64,000 nucleotides of DNA from Bidens hawaiensis (taxonomy: Eukaryota; Streptophyta; Magnoliopsida; Asterales; Asteraceae): the NCBI GenBank assembly GCA_021521415.1, contig JAIQDT010009003.1:1-64000 (forward strand). Direction: 5' to 3'. Below, one piece after another: positions 23,386-34,445 of the stretch. The translations under genes and the position numbers were made by a program. The first letter of the stretch is position 1. Each line of letters begins with the position of its first letter. Below the pieces are notes generated by a model. It saw nothing but the letters and a program-made list of their open reading frames with translations, was not told the DNA's origin and did no database searches.

Positions 23386-24529
23386 ATAAAGATAGATATA
23401 TATATACTGATGTAAATTTTTATATTCCTCACAATTCATGCAAAAAATTTTCTTTATAATTATGTGTTATGGGTGGATGTTGGTTAATAAAAAGTACCAT
23501 TGTGTTATCGTCATATAGGTGGAGGGTCATTAACCAACCTAAATAACAAGTGTTATTGAGAGACTTAGTTAACCAAGATATTAAAGGGTAACTCAAAACC
23601 CTTCCAAATAAACCCGAAACCCAACCCTAATTATAATTCAAGTTTTTCGGGTTTACCTGAATAACCCAATTAAAAATTTGAGATCTTGATAAGTCTATTC
23701 ATTTCGGATTGAGTTACTCAGGTTCGGATATTTTGACATCCCTAGTTGTAGTCAAGTATTACTAACGATGAGTTGAGTTACTACGTACTAAAGATATTAT
23801 ATGTCATCAGTTACTTTTATTTTGAAGGATAAACTTCATTAAAACAACTACCAAGGCGTTCGAGACCGAACAACACAAAATGAGAATTACAATAGGAAAT
23901 TAAACTAATTCTTCCATGTAACACTGTTCCAAGAAGTTCTATGTTAATCTAGTAATATCCCAAAGATATAATTAATTTCCATGATCCTTTGAAAGTAAAA
24001 CCGAATTATTTGAAAAGGTAACCAATCCAAATCTCCCAATTACACCAACAATCCATGAGAATAATCTTGTGTATCACTTTGTTCTTTCTTTAATCAGAAT
24101 TACTAGATTCATGAATCTTAAGCAAGTGCCGGACCCAAAAGGCGTGAACAGGATCGAAATATGTTAGTATTAAAGAGCTTGATTACAACTGAACTTGAGT
24201 TGATGCGAAACTCAATGATTTGGGCTTAGGGACCGTGGGTTTGTTGTGGGTCAGGTTGTGTTGAAGGCTGAATCGGGCAAAATTGTTAAACATGAGAAAG
24301 ATTGTTTAGAGAATCAACATGTCTTTCTCCCATTTGCTTTTGATACATTTGGTATTCTAGCCCTAGAGGCTGTGAATTTTTTGAGTCGGGTTTAGCATGT
24401 CATACACGGAACCTCTTCAGCTCCCAGGTCCTAAAGCTTCGTTTTTAGTAGGATTGGATTTTCTATTCAAAAGGGGGTTGCGGCGCAGCTTGTTGCCGGT
24501 TTGCCTGCCACTTTATTGTAATATAACAT
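23386..24529. other. Intergenic, nothing recognised
   Basis: AT-rich with no supported ORF, LTR or repeat. The last five bases (AACAT, 24525-24529) are the target duplication of element A. Confidence 0.6.
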
Positions 24530-24889
24530 TGTGAGTCCTTAGAAACGTATCTTTCAATGTGATATCAACGTTCTCGTTGTTATGCGGAAAATAACACGAG
24601 ATGATTCAAGAGAAACAATTAAGCACATAAAGAGCACACAAGAGATGCTTCAAAACACACGTATATTACGTCGGGTGCTTAAGCACAAACTTACACAAAC
24701 GATCTCGTTCAACAATGATTATGAACGGCCAACCTTAACCCTAGATACAATGCATGTATATATAGGACCCTAGCCAAACAAAAGCCCAAAGCCCACCGAG
24801 ATCACTAGGATCTCGGTTAACATACAAGCCCAAACGTAGTACAAACAAACCCAAATCAAAGTACAAACCAAACTAATATAGGCCCAACA
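24530..24889 (-). mobile_element. 3' LTR of element A
   Basis: 360 bp, TG...CA. It shows what the 5' LTR looked like before D inserted: the D insertion point corresponds to the sequence ATGATTATGAACG near 24714. The TATA box (minus strand) is at about 24755-24766. Confidence 0.9.
24795..24817. repeat. ACCGAGATC hairpin in LTR A
   Basis: A perfect 9-bp inverted repeat (24795-24803 and 24809-24817) with a 5-nt loop, just upstream of the TATA box on the minus strand. The 5' LTR copy (62485-62507) has one mismatch. Confidence 0.85.
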
Positions 24890-24903
24890 ATCTCCCCCTT
24901 GGT
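24890..24903 (-). other. Polypurine tract of element A
   Basis: On the minus strand ACCAAGGGGGAGAT ends exactly at the start of the 3' LTR. Confidence 0.85.
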
Positions 24904-24911
24904 TTGTATCT

Positions 24912-26008
24912 TCATCCTTTGTCATGCTCCATAATGTTCGCATCCGCTTCTTTGTATCCACCAAACCACAATCTCGTTCTGATAATCGATCCCACCATCT
25001 TTGTATACTCTTTAGTGGCAGGCTCGAATAGTGGCTCAACCATGATCTGAAAGTTGCTAAGAGTCTTGATATCTCTTTCGTGGAATTTGAGCAAGTCACG
25101 TGGATCGACAAACCAAAATTGTCCCTTTAGTAGACGAACGATAACTGTAGCGGTTTTACTTTCGTACGTCCAAAACTTCATTTCGTCAAGAGACCCCTAT
25201 GGTATAGAAGTACATAGAGGAATGTGAGTAGCTTTGTTGGTTGCGGGCCACATCACATTGACCATCGTCTTTTCGGTCTTTGAATCTCGAACTCCCTTAG
25301 CCTTCTTCAAGAATGACTTAGCTGTTGACATATTTGGGAATCCATGATCGACTTGCTTCTTCAAGAAGTTCCAGAAGTTTGTAGCTCTCTTTTCATGGTT
25401 TGGGTTGTGAAACGGAGCATTGATGAGATCGCTAAGATCCACCTTCGTCCAGGATCCAAAATCATTCATTTTCTTATAATACTCAGTGGTCCCGGACTTT
25501 CGTTTCACCCTCCACGTGGACTTATCAACATCAAACCCAGGACATAATTCAGGACCTATCACCATACTTATAAGAAAAGCCCTTTTGTAGTTCAAGAATA
25601 AACCTATCTGGGTGATAAGAAGATTCCATGTTTTGATTCGAATTCTTCATGATAAGAATCTTCTTTTGAAGTCTGTCAGATTGCTCGGCTGTTCTTGCAG
25701 GTGCAGAGATATATTGTTCCAGTGGTTCAGATGCATCGATATTTGAAGTCGGACGTCCACTGGAACTGCCACCTTGATCATCAACAAGTGTCTTTGAAGC
25801 AATGTCTTCACCTCTCTTGAACTCATCGCCAAACTTTTGAATAAGCTTCTGTTAGAGGTCTAGGTACATAATAGTGAGACCACGCATGTTAAATTGAAGC
25901 TCTGTGATCATCGAATCTTTATCTGTGTTGCTAGCTTCAAGCTCTTGGATGCGCCCATCTTTCACAACTGAGTCTTGTTCAAGTTCAAAGACTCGATGTT
26001 GTAATGCC
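24912..26008 (-). pseudogene. Extra ORF of element A, C-terminal part
   Basis: Minus-strand frames at 25647-26008 (coiled coil such as EALQHRVFELEQDS), 25197-25595 (SWTKVDLSDLINAPFHNPNH) and 24912-25181 (DEMKFWTYESKTATVIVRLL) form the C-terminal half. The last segment aligns in pattern with the end of the extra ORF of element D (RWYYNNRTGEAVIVRG...). Stops near 25850 and 25196 and a frame change break it. Upstream the frame is cut by insert B at 26009 and continues at 34405. Confidence 0.65.
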
Positions 26009-26013
26009 AGTAC

Positions 26014-26930
26014 TGTTGGGTTTCTATGGAATTTACAAACTTAGTTAACCGTTTAACTAGTTATAATTAATGCGGAAACGTGATATACAAACTAAAACAT
26101 ATGAACAACCTAGTTTATTCATTTCAAGATTACCAATAATCTATTTACTAGAAACCCGAAGCAAGGATCAAATGATACGGGAATAACTAAACTATCAAAG
26201 CATATAAAACACTTACAATCTTAACCCTTTAAGAGTTTAGTGATGGTTGAAGAAGATGATGATGAATGCAAGACTTTCAAAGGAAAACCCTCAAACGGAA
26301 TATACCCCGAGCCTCCAACACGCACCGAGCTATGCTAGGAAGCTTGAACACGAAAAACCCGAGACCCGAACTTTCCCTTCTTTGGCCGTGAGCTAGAGAG
26401 AAAAGAAAGAAAGGGTGTGTTTTTTTGAAAAGGTTACTTGAAAGTGTAAACACTTGATCATTATTTTATCCTCACATGCAAACACCATCACATGGGTTTA
26501 TACAAGACAACACTCCATCTTTTGCATGTTGACATTTTGACCAAATTGGTGGGGTGTGGGGCCCACCCAAAACCGGCCCCCAACATTATTTTTTTTTTTT
26601 TTTATTTTATATATTTTATACTTTATAAAATATATAAACACCCCATCTTTTATAAACCATTTTATAAAAGAATACATAGTTAAATAATTATTCCAATAAT
26701 AATTATTTGAATAAATAAATTAACCAATTAATTATTTAATACTTTCAAGTAATTATTCAGAAACCCGTTTTTCTGAATGTGTCGTGTTCTGTATTTGTCT
26801 TATAGATCTTATCTTAACAAATACATAATTGGTGTGTGTCTAACTCGTTATTGGGTATGACCCGACTTGGATCAAACATAACTAGCCACATTAACTTAAT
26901 TATGTGTCTCGGGCATACGATATTCCAACA
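26014..26930 (-). mobile_element. 3' LTR of element B
   Basis: TGTTGG...CCAACA ends with 6-bp inverted termini. The polypurine tract (minus strand ATGCAAGTGGGAGAT, 26931-26945) abuts it, matching the Tnt1/Tto1-type arrangement. Confidence 0.95.
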
Positions 26931-26945
26931 ATCTCCCACTTGCAT

Positions 26946-27709
26946 GAGACTCATAGGAAGTTAATGCTAATGGTGAATACCGCCTAACAACAGGTCACCA
27001 CCCCTAGTATGTTTGACTAAGTGCCATTCAATAACATCATCCCCTTCAAGTCCATACTTGATATGATATAGGTAAGTCTTATCATTACATCCCTTTGTTA
27101 CTAGATGTCCTGTCAAATCGAAGAGACATAGATTGATCATTCTCTCATTGATTTAACTTAACAGGCCTTAGACATCTAAACTCTCAACACATAAGAGGAA
27201 CAAATCCCATCTTGACTGCATACATCCTTGTTGACATCTCGTATGATATCTGAGCTCTTTCTTTTATGTCATCGTGTTACCGAAAAACAAAGAAGAGAGT
27301 CAAGTTATCAGACTTGATGAAAAGTCAGATCCAATATGCATCTCAGGTCAAAGGACACAATGATACTCGCCTTTACTCAAGGATTACTTATGATCAGTTG
27401 CACTAACTCCATGCAGTGATCCTCGAGAGCGGATCATGTCCAATATTTGTATCCCACAAATATCTATGAACCTTGGTGGCAAACCTATGCCTTATATTCA
27501 TCACATGAATATCAACCAATCCGGGTTCATAATAGTCTTACCTTCATACTTGTTCCCACAAGCATGATCGACTACGGACGTTTAGAACAACATAAGTCAT
27601 TCATGGATTAAACATGCAAAAATAGAACATAACTCATTTAATAATTAAAACTTAATTAATTTCATGAGATACCCATTACATTCGTTCTTAAACAAACACT
27701 AAACACGGA
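26946..27709 (-). other. 3' untranslated region of element B
   Basis: Between the gag-pol stop and the polypurine tract. No ORF of note and no repeat seen. Confidence 0.7.
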
Positions 27710-30700
27710 TTAAATCCACTCACTAGAATACCGAAGTCCTAATGCACAAACATGACCCTCATGCTTTGGCCTATCGAGGAGCTTCGTGAGTGGGTCCGCA
27801 ATATTTTGATCGGTATGAACTTTATGAATACATATTTTTCTCTTTTCAACTTCATCCCTTATGTAGTTGAATCTGCGCTCAATGTGCCTCGTTTTCTGAT
27901 GAGCACGAGGCTCCTTGATCTGTGCAATAGCACCCTCATTGTCACAGAATATCTCTAGGGGCTCCTGAATGGAAGAGATAATCCCTAGATCCATGATGAA
28001 CTTTTTCATCCATGCAGCCTCTTGGGCTGCCATTGAAGCGGCGATGTACTCAGATTCTGTAGTGGATAACGCGACAACATCCTGCTTCGAACTCTTCCAA
28101 GAGACAGCGCCTCCATTTAAGATGAAAACATATCCCGACTGTGACCGAGAATCATCTCGGTCAGTTTGGAAACTCGCATCCACGTAACCCTTTACGACGA
28201 GTTCCTCCTCACCAGACCCATATATTAAAAACATATCCTTAGTCCTTCTAAGGTATTTTAATATATTCTTGACAGCCATCCAATGACTGTCACCTGGGTT
28301 GTGCTGGTATCTACTTGTTATGCTTAAAGCATACGAGACATCCGGTCTAGTGCACATCATTGCATACATAATAGATCCTATTGCCGAAGCATAAGGAACA
28401 TGCTTCATCCTATCCTGCTCTTCCTTAGAGCAAGGACTTTGGGATGAGCTTAATACGGTTCCTCTAGGAATAGGCACCAAACCTTTCTTAGAGTTTTCCA
28501 TCCTAAACCTCTTTAGGATTTTATCAATGTACGCACTTTGATTGAGTCCGATCAATTTCCTTTGTCTATCCCTATAGACTTTTATTCCCAAGATATATGT
28601 CGCTTCTCCAAGATCCTTAATTGAGAAACGACTACTTAACCACGTTTTAACGTTTTCCATACTTGGTATATCATTTCCAAATAAAAGTATATCATCGACA
28701 TACAAAATAAGGAAAATGATTATACTCCCACTAGCCCATTTATACACACATGCCTCATCACCGTTTTGGACGAAACCAAACGCTTTGATTTCTTCATTAA
28801 AACGATGATTCCACATCCGTGATGCTTGTTTCAATCCGTAGATTGATTTCCTTAACTTACAAACTTTATCAGGATTAGATGGATCGACAAAACCTTCAGG
28901 CTGAACCATATGGACATCTTCCTCAAGATATCCATTTAGAAAAGCGGTCTTGACATCCATTTGCCATATCTCATAATCAAAATGAGCTGCAATGGCAAAC
29001 AATATCCTGATCGACTTAAGCATCGCGACTGGCGAGAAGGTTTCATCATAATCAATCCCTTGAGTTTGCGTGAAACCTTTTGCGACAAGTCGAGCTTTGT
29101 AAGTATCTAAATTTCCATGCATATCGGTCTTCTTTTTGAAGACCCACTTACATCCAACCAGTTTGGAGTTAAGTGGACGATCAACCAATTCCCAAACTTG
29201 GTTATCGTGCATGGATTGCATCTCGGCGCTCATGGCTTCAAGCCATTTGTCACAATCAGGTTGTGACATAGCATCTTTGTAGGAGATCGGTTCATCCGAA
29301 TCAATCAAGTAGCAATCATCCACAAGAAATCCATATCTCTTGGGAGGTTGACTAACCCTACTAGATCTGCGAGCAACGTGCGTATGATCAACCATTTGAT
29401 CATCTTCAACATCCTCGTGTTGAAAGCTAGTATCGACCAACTGTGTATCATCCAGTGATTCTTGAACCTCTTCAAGTTCCACTCTCTTTTCACTAGGTCC
29501 TTCCATAAGGAACCTAGTTTCTAAGAAGTATCCTTTGCGTGAAACAAACACTCTTTGTTCACTAGGATCATAGAATATATATCCTATATCATCCTTTGGG
29601 TATCCTATGAAGACACACCTGATGGATCGAGCCTCAAGCTTATTTGGGGTGTCACGTTTAACATAAACTATGCATCCCCATATCCTTAAATATGAAAAGG
29701 ATGGAACCTTTCCATGCCACACTTCATAGGGTATTCGATCCACCTTTTTGGTCGGGGCCATATTCAAAATACGAGCCGCTGTGAGTAGCGCATATCCCCA
29801 AAATGATGGCGGTAGTGAGCTTCGTGCCATCATTGATCGAACCATGTCCAACAGTGTTCGATTCCTCCTCTCGGATACTCCGTTATGTTGAGGAGTTCCA
29901 GGAGGAGTGAGCTGTGAAATAATTCCACAATCTCTAAGATGACTTTGAAAGGTATCACTTAGGTATTCGCCTCCTCTATCGGAGCGGAGTACCTTGATTG
30001 TTCGGTTGAGCTGATTTTGCACTTCATTTTGAAATTCTTTGAACATTTCAAAGGCTTCATGTTTGTGTTTCATTAGATAAACATACCCATATCGACTAAA
30101 ATCGTCGGTAAAGGTAATGAAGTACCTTTCACTATTCCTACTAGTTGGCTTGAAAGGTCCGCATACATCCGTATGTATGATACCTAACAAATCCTTAGCC
30201 CTTTCATTTGTACCTTTGAAAGGCTCTTTGGTCATCTTGCCTTGAATACAAGATTCACACTCATCAAACGAACCTAACTCGTTTGTTTTCAAAAGACCAT
30301 TCTTTTGGAGAGTGTTTATACGATTCTTGTTTATGTGTCCAAGGCGACAATGCCAAATGTAGGAATCACTCAAACCCTTTTTGAGTCTTTTAGTAGAAGT
30401 TTGATATAATGAGCTATTTGAGGTATTATCATGAACCAATTCATAAATACCGTTGTTTGGTACAGCTTTAAAATAAAAGATACCATTAGATGACACATGC
30501 ATTTCCGATCCTACAAATTTAAAGTCAAAGTTACATTGTCTAAGAAGGTGCACAGAAATAATGTTCCTAGTCAAACTAGGAGCATACAAAACATTTTTTA
30601 AAACAACTTCCAAACCACTTGGAAGTGATAAAGTGAAGTCTCCTCTAGCGACCACGTGTACTCTTGCACCGTTGCCCATGAAAAGATTCACTTCGCCCTT

Positions 30701-31750
30701 CTTTAAGTCTTCATTCTTTTTGAACCCCTGCAACCAATTGCAAATATGAGTTCCACATCCGGTATCCAATACCCATGTGTTAGAAGAAATAAGATTTAGC
30801 TCAACATTAATCATAAAGACATTACCCGAGGTATGCGCCGCATTCCTCTTGTCTTTTAGCTCTTTTAGGTAGACCGGGCAATTGCGTTTCCAGTGTCCGG
30901 TCTCCCCACAACCAAAACAAGGATCATCCTTATGACCCCTTGGTTCCATAACCTTTTGTTTCTTTGCCATAACCGGTGATTTGCCCTTACCCTTAAGATG
31001 CATAGGGGGACCCTTCCTTTTAGCTACCTTAGCCTTAAGATTGGGTTGAGATCGATTCTTGGATCTACCTTCATTGATTGCAAACACGGGTAAAACCCTT
31101 TTGCCCATGCTCGCCTCGGCTGTTTTAAGCATTGAGTGAAGTTCTCCAATGGTTTTGTCCCACCCGTTCATGTTATAATTTAACACGAAAGTGTCGAACC
31201 TTTTCGACAAAGAGTTAAGGATCAAATCCGTTGCTAACTCATTTGAGATGGGACAATTGAGCTTAGTGAGCCGATCAATATAACTTTTCATCTTAAGTAC
31301 ATAAGATGAAACTGGTTGACTATCATCCATTCTACATGCATGTAAGGCTCGAACCGTTTCGAACCTTTCCACTCTCGATTGCTTAAGGAACATTTCCTTA
31401 AGTTGAGTAATCATGTCGTACGCATTATGGTTTTCGAAATCCTTTTGGATTTCGGGAACCATAGTCGCCAACATGAGGCATGATACTTGAATGGAATCTT
31501 CCGTGAGTTTGACCCAATTCATGTATTCGACCTCAGTTCCCTCTTCCGGTTCTTCGGGGATAGGTGTTTCCAAAACATGATATAATTTTTCTTGTTTTAG
31601 AACAATCCTTAAATTTCGGAACCAATCCGAAAAGTTATTGTGGTTAAGACGGTCTTTAGCGAGAATAGATCGGAGAGATACGTTTTGGACGTTAGGGATT
31701 ATGTTGTCGTCGACGTGTGCGGCCATCTGCAGAATTTTAATTAAGTTCAT
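27710..31750 (-). CDS. Gag-pol polyprotein of copia element B (intact)
   Basis: An uninterrupted 1346-residue frame. Gag (about residues 10-270) includes a UBN2-type domain and is followed by a CCHC zinc knuckle CFGCGETGHWKRNC (278-291). The protease has WVLDTGCGTHIC (DTG at 329-331). Integrase carries H467/H472/C498/C501 and the triad D528, D591, E627. Reverse transcriptase spans roughly 855-1100 with MDVKTAFLNG and YVDD at 1017-1020. RNase H reaches the C-terminus (STTESEYIAA, DNEGAIAQ). The copia order PR-INT-RT-RH is complete, and all catalytic residues I can check are kept. Translation may start at the second Met (residue 9, MAAHVDDN), which resembles related proteins better. Tork/Angela or Tnt1-like is my best lineage guess. 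Confidence 0.95.
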   Translation of the reverse strand: MNLIKILQMAAHVDDNIIPNVQNVSLRSILAKDRLNHNNFSDWFRNLRIVLKQEKLYHVLETPIPEEPEEGTEVEYMNWVKLTEDSIQVSCLMLATMVPEIQKDFENHNAYDMITQLKEMFLKQSRVERFETVRALHACRMDDSQPVSSYVLKMKSYIDRLTKLNCPISNELATDLILNSLSKRFDTFVLNYNMNGWDKTIGELHSMLKTAEASMGKRVLPVFAINEGRSKNRSQPNLKAKVAKRKGPPMHLKGKGKSPVMAKKQKVMEPRGHKDDPCFGCGETGHWKRNCPVYLKELKDKRNAAHTSGNVFMINVELNLISSNTWVLDTGCGTHICNWLQGFKKNEDLKKGEVNLFMGNGARVHVVARGDFTLSLPSGLEVVLKNVLYAPSLTRNIISVHLLRQCNFDFKFVGSEMHVSSNGIFYFKAVPNNGIYELVHDNTSNSSLYQTSTKRLKKGLSDSYIWHCRLGHINKNRINTLQKNGLLKTNELGSFDECESCIQGKMTKEPFKGTNERAKDLLGIIHTDVCGPFKPTSRNSERYFITFTDDFSRYGYVYLMKHKHEAFEMFKEFQNEVQNQLNRTIKVLRSDRGGEYLSDTFQSHLRDCGIISQLTPPGTPQHNGVSERRNRTLLDMVRSMMARSSLPPSFWGYALLTAARILNMAPTKKVDRIPYEVWHGKVPSFSYLRIWGCIVYVKRDTPNKLEARSIRCVFIGYPKDDIGYIFYDPSEQRVFVSRKGYFLETRFLMEGPSEKRVELEEVQESLDDTQLVDTSFQHEDVEDDQMVDHTHVARRSSRVSQPPKRYGFLVDDCYLIDSDEPISYKDAMSQPDCDKWLEAMSAEMQSMHDNQVWELVDRPLNSKLVGCKWVFKKKTDMHGNLDTYKARLVAKGFTQTQGIDYDETFSPVAMLKSIRILFAIAAHFDYEIWQMDVKTAFLNGYLEEDVHMVQPEGFVDPSNPDKVCKLRKSIYGLKQASRMWNHRFNEEIKAFGFVQNGDEACVYKWASGSIIIFLILYVDDILLFGNDIPSMENVKTWLSSRFSIKDLGEATYILGIKVYRDRQRKLIGLNQSAYIDKILKRFRMENSKKGLVPIPRGTVLSSSQSPCSKEEQDRMKHVPYASAIGSIMYAMMCTRPDVSYALSITSRYQHNPGDSHWMAVKNILKYLRRTKDMFLIYGSGEEELVVKGYVDASFQTDRDDSRSQSGYVFILNGGAVSWKSSKQDVVALSTTESEYIAASMAAQEAAWMKKFIMDLGIISSIQEPLEIFCDNEGAIAQIKEPRAHQKTRHIERRFNYIRDEVEKRKICIHKVHTDQNIADPLTKLLDRPKHEGHVCALGLRYSSEWI

Positions 31751-31844
31751 TTTAGTGTTTTACCTTTTAATTATTAATACCCTTTTTATATATGCAAATA
31801 TAATTAATAATTAAAATCTAGAATCCAACGATAAACCCGACTCC

Positions 31845-32155
31845 GGTTAGGTGACCTTTTTCCCTTTGTCGGTTTATCAAGGTAGTTATTCATAACAATT
31901 GCAAACCCTTTTGCAACTTCTAGAATTTATGGGACCGGTTCGAAATCATATTTCGTGTTGGCATGTTTATCCCATCAACACCCATTAGACCCCATGCTTG
32001 GGTGACCCTCTTCACATGGTTCTAATTTAAGTCGTCCTACTTGTATCAACTTGTAATATTAACATACAAATGGTTAGGTGACCTTTTTCCCATTTATATG
32101 CCAATATTACCTTAACATGTTAATTTACTCTATGCGGTTAGGTGACCTTTTTCCC
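31845..32155. repeat. Three exact copies of GGTTAGGTGACCTTTTTCCC
   Basis: Copies at 31845-31864, 32072-32091 and 32136-32155, in the same orientation, with unrelated sequence between them. A weaker copy (GGGTGACCCTCTTC) lies near 31999. Confidence 0.95.
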
Positions 32156-33099
32156 ACTAAGAGCTTACTAATATGTTAAGTGTTATACAAAAGGATGGTG
32201 TTTAACTTATTATCCTTAATTTTAAAGGGATTTTTAGTTTTAATAATTCTAGATATAAAACTTTAAATCATGTTCTAACATGCATTTAGAAACATGATTT
32301 TGAAACCATTTTCAAAACTAATTTATAATAAAACCATTTTTATTATGGGCGTGAGACGGCTAGTTAATAATTCCATTTTATTAAACTACGTGTCACGTTA
32401 TTACCGATAATTATTAGAACCCGTTTTATGCTTTGTTAATTAATTCTATGTGACGGAGTTGATATCCTAATATCTAACAACCACACAATCAAACAATCAA
32501 TCAACAAGCATACACACAATATATACTAGACACGAGCCACTAAGTTAGACCACACTTGTTAGCCGAAACAAGTGTGTGTCTTAGGTCCAATCCTAAGGGA
32601 CACATGACACATGGATGTTGTAGCTCCCACTCGATCCCGCATCCAAATGCTTCGAGCATCTTCTTCAACCTTGTTGTGATCCATTGGGCTTGAACTTGGG
32701 CCTTAGCTTCCATAAGCTTCCACTTGGGCTCAATTGGTGGGCTTAGGTCCTTTTGGGCTTGAATCCCTTAATGGGCTTGTGAAACCCATTATGACCATAC
32801 CCGGCCCAATTAGGCCCAAACTTCCAACTTTGCAATCTTCTTTAATTTTACAAAATTAAATGTCCTAATACATTTTTTCTATAAAATAAAGATATTACAA
32901 ATTACCTATTTATTACATGCCCATATGAATAAATAATTACAAAATAGCCCCTAATTAATTATTACAAACCGATACTTTGAATAATAAATTACAATCACAA
33001 CCATCAATCACAAACAAAACATCCATTTGGTCTACGGCTCGGTCTAGTACTAACAAACATAACCCGATATGTCATAGGAACCCGTTCCAAAACCCCTTG

Positions 33100-33325
33100 C
33101 CTTTATCGGGCCTAGCCCAACCCATTTGGGCTCGACCCAATAACAAGATTATGGGCCTCGGCCCAATTAAAAAACTGCTTGGGCTCGGCCCAAACAAAAT
33201 TACATGGGCTCGGCCCAAATGACTTACATGGGCTCGGCCCAAATAAAACTTATGGGCCCGGCCCAATAACAAAAATGGGCTTCGGCCCAAATTTCACCCG
33301 AAATGGGCTTCGGCCCATTTGCTCG
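33100..33325. repeat. Array of TGGGCTCGGCCCA palindromes
   Basis: About eight near-palindromes of the form TGGGCYTCGGCCCA occur every 20-35 bp, separated by AT-rich linkers. Each contains two opposed TGGGC boxes, similar to plant site II (TCP-binding) elements. Confidence 0.9.
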
Positions 33326-33468
33326 GTTTTTTTTTTTTTTTTTTTTTGAACTAAGCCAAAAACAATAACAAGATTAAATACAAAAATATCATGCATGTTA
33401 ATTTTTGTATAAATCTTTCAAGGGGAAAATAAAAAACGAGAACCCGAAGCTTAGTTTCCCGTATCCCG

Positions 33469-33481
33469 GCTCTTGATGCCA
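33469..33481 (-). other. Primer-binding site of element B
   Basis: Minus strand TGGCATCAAGAGC, two bases from the 5' LTR. It is a variant of the initiator-Met tRNA site. Confidence 0.75.
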
Positions 33482-33483
33482 TT

Positions 33484-34399
33484 TGTTGGGTTTCTATGGA
33501 ATTTACAAACTTAGTTAACCGTTTAACTAGTTATAATTAATGCGGAAACGTGATATACAAACTAAAACATATGAACAACCTAGTTTATTCATTTCAAGAT
33601 TACCAATAATCTATTTACTAGAAACCCGAAGCAAGGATCAAATGATACGGGAATAACTAAACTATCAAAGCATATAAAACACTTACAATCTTAACCCTTT
33701 AAGAGTTTAGTGATGGTTGAAGAAGATGATGATGAATGCAAGACTTTCAAAGGAAAACCCTCAAACGGAATATACCCCGAGCCTCCAACACGCACCGAGC
33801 TATGCTAGGAAGCTTGAACACGAAAAACCCGAGACCCGAACTTTCCCTTCTTTGGCCGTGAGCTAGAGAGAAAAGAAAGAAAGGGTGTGTTTTTTTGAAA
33901 AGGTTACTTGAAAGTGTAAACACTTGATCATTATTTTATCCTCACATGCAAACACCATCACATGGGTTTATACAAGACAACACTCCATCTTTTGCATGTT
34001 GACATTTTGACCAAATTGGTGGGGTGTGGGGCCCACCCAAAACCGGCCCCAACATTATTTTTTTTTTTTTTTATTTTATATATTTTATACTTTATAAAAT
34101 ATATAAACACCCCATCTTTTATAAACCATTTTATAAAAGAATACATAGTTAAATAATTATTCCAATAATAATTATTTGAATAAATAAATTAACCAATTAA
34201 TTATTTAATACTTTCAAGTAATTATTCAGAAACCCGTTTTTCTGAATGTGTCGTGTTCTGTATTTGTCTTATAGATCTTATCTTAACAAATACATAATTG
34301 GTGTGTGTCTAACTCGTTATTGGGTATGACCCGACTTGGATCAAACATAACTAGCCACATTAACTTAATTATGTGTCTCGGGCATACGATATTCCAACA
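33484..34399 (-). mobile_element. 5' LTR of element B
   Basis: Essentially identical to the 3' LTR, with one base of length difference by eye. The 5-bp duplication AGTAC follows at 34400-34404. Confidence 0.95.
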
Positions 34400-34404
34400 A
34401 GTAC

Positions 34405-34445
34405 ATCTAGAGTCTCAGCATCAAGTGTAATCCCCTTGCCTTTAT
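34405..34445 (-). pseudogene. Short extra-ORF segment of element A between inserts B and C
   Basis: Only about 41 bp of element A remain here, ending in the TTTAT duplication of insert C. Read on the minus strand it stays in frame with the extra ORF on both sides once B and C are discounted. Confidence 0.6.

Larger units (their letters stand above)
31751..33483 (-). other. Leader of element B with repeated motifs
   Basis: 1.7 kb between the primer site and the gag start. It holds three exact copies of a 20-mer and a cluster of palindromic TGGGCTCGGCCCA units (both listed separately). Many further TGGGCY boxes lie at 32690-32830. Small ORFs reading the palindromes (LGRAHV repeats) are not considered genes. 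Confidence 0.75.
26014..34399 (-). mobile_element. Young, complete Tnt1-like copia element B
   Basis: 8386 bp with LTRs 26014-26930 (917 bp) and 33484-34399 (916 bp), flanked by AGTAC (26009-26013, 34400-34404). The LTRs differ only by a C and T run-length change at the CCCC/T-tract; I see no other difference. Primer site, leader, one uninterrupted gag-pol ORF and a polypurine tract are all present. By sequence it could be autonomous, and it is the most recent insertion in the window. Confidence 0.93.

Noticed and set aside
24120..24520. Exon of a host gene upstream of element A
   Set aside because: GC rises slightly and some frames stay open for short distances, but there is no consistent frame, start or domain.
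32977..33290. Short ORFs with LGRAHV and GLGP repeats
   Set aside because: They are translations of the palindromic TGGGCTCGGCCCA array in a retroelement leader.
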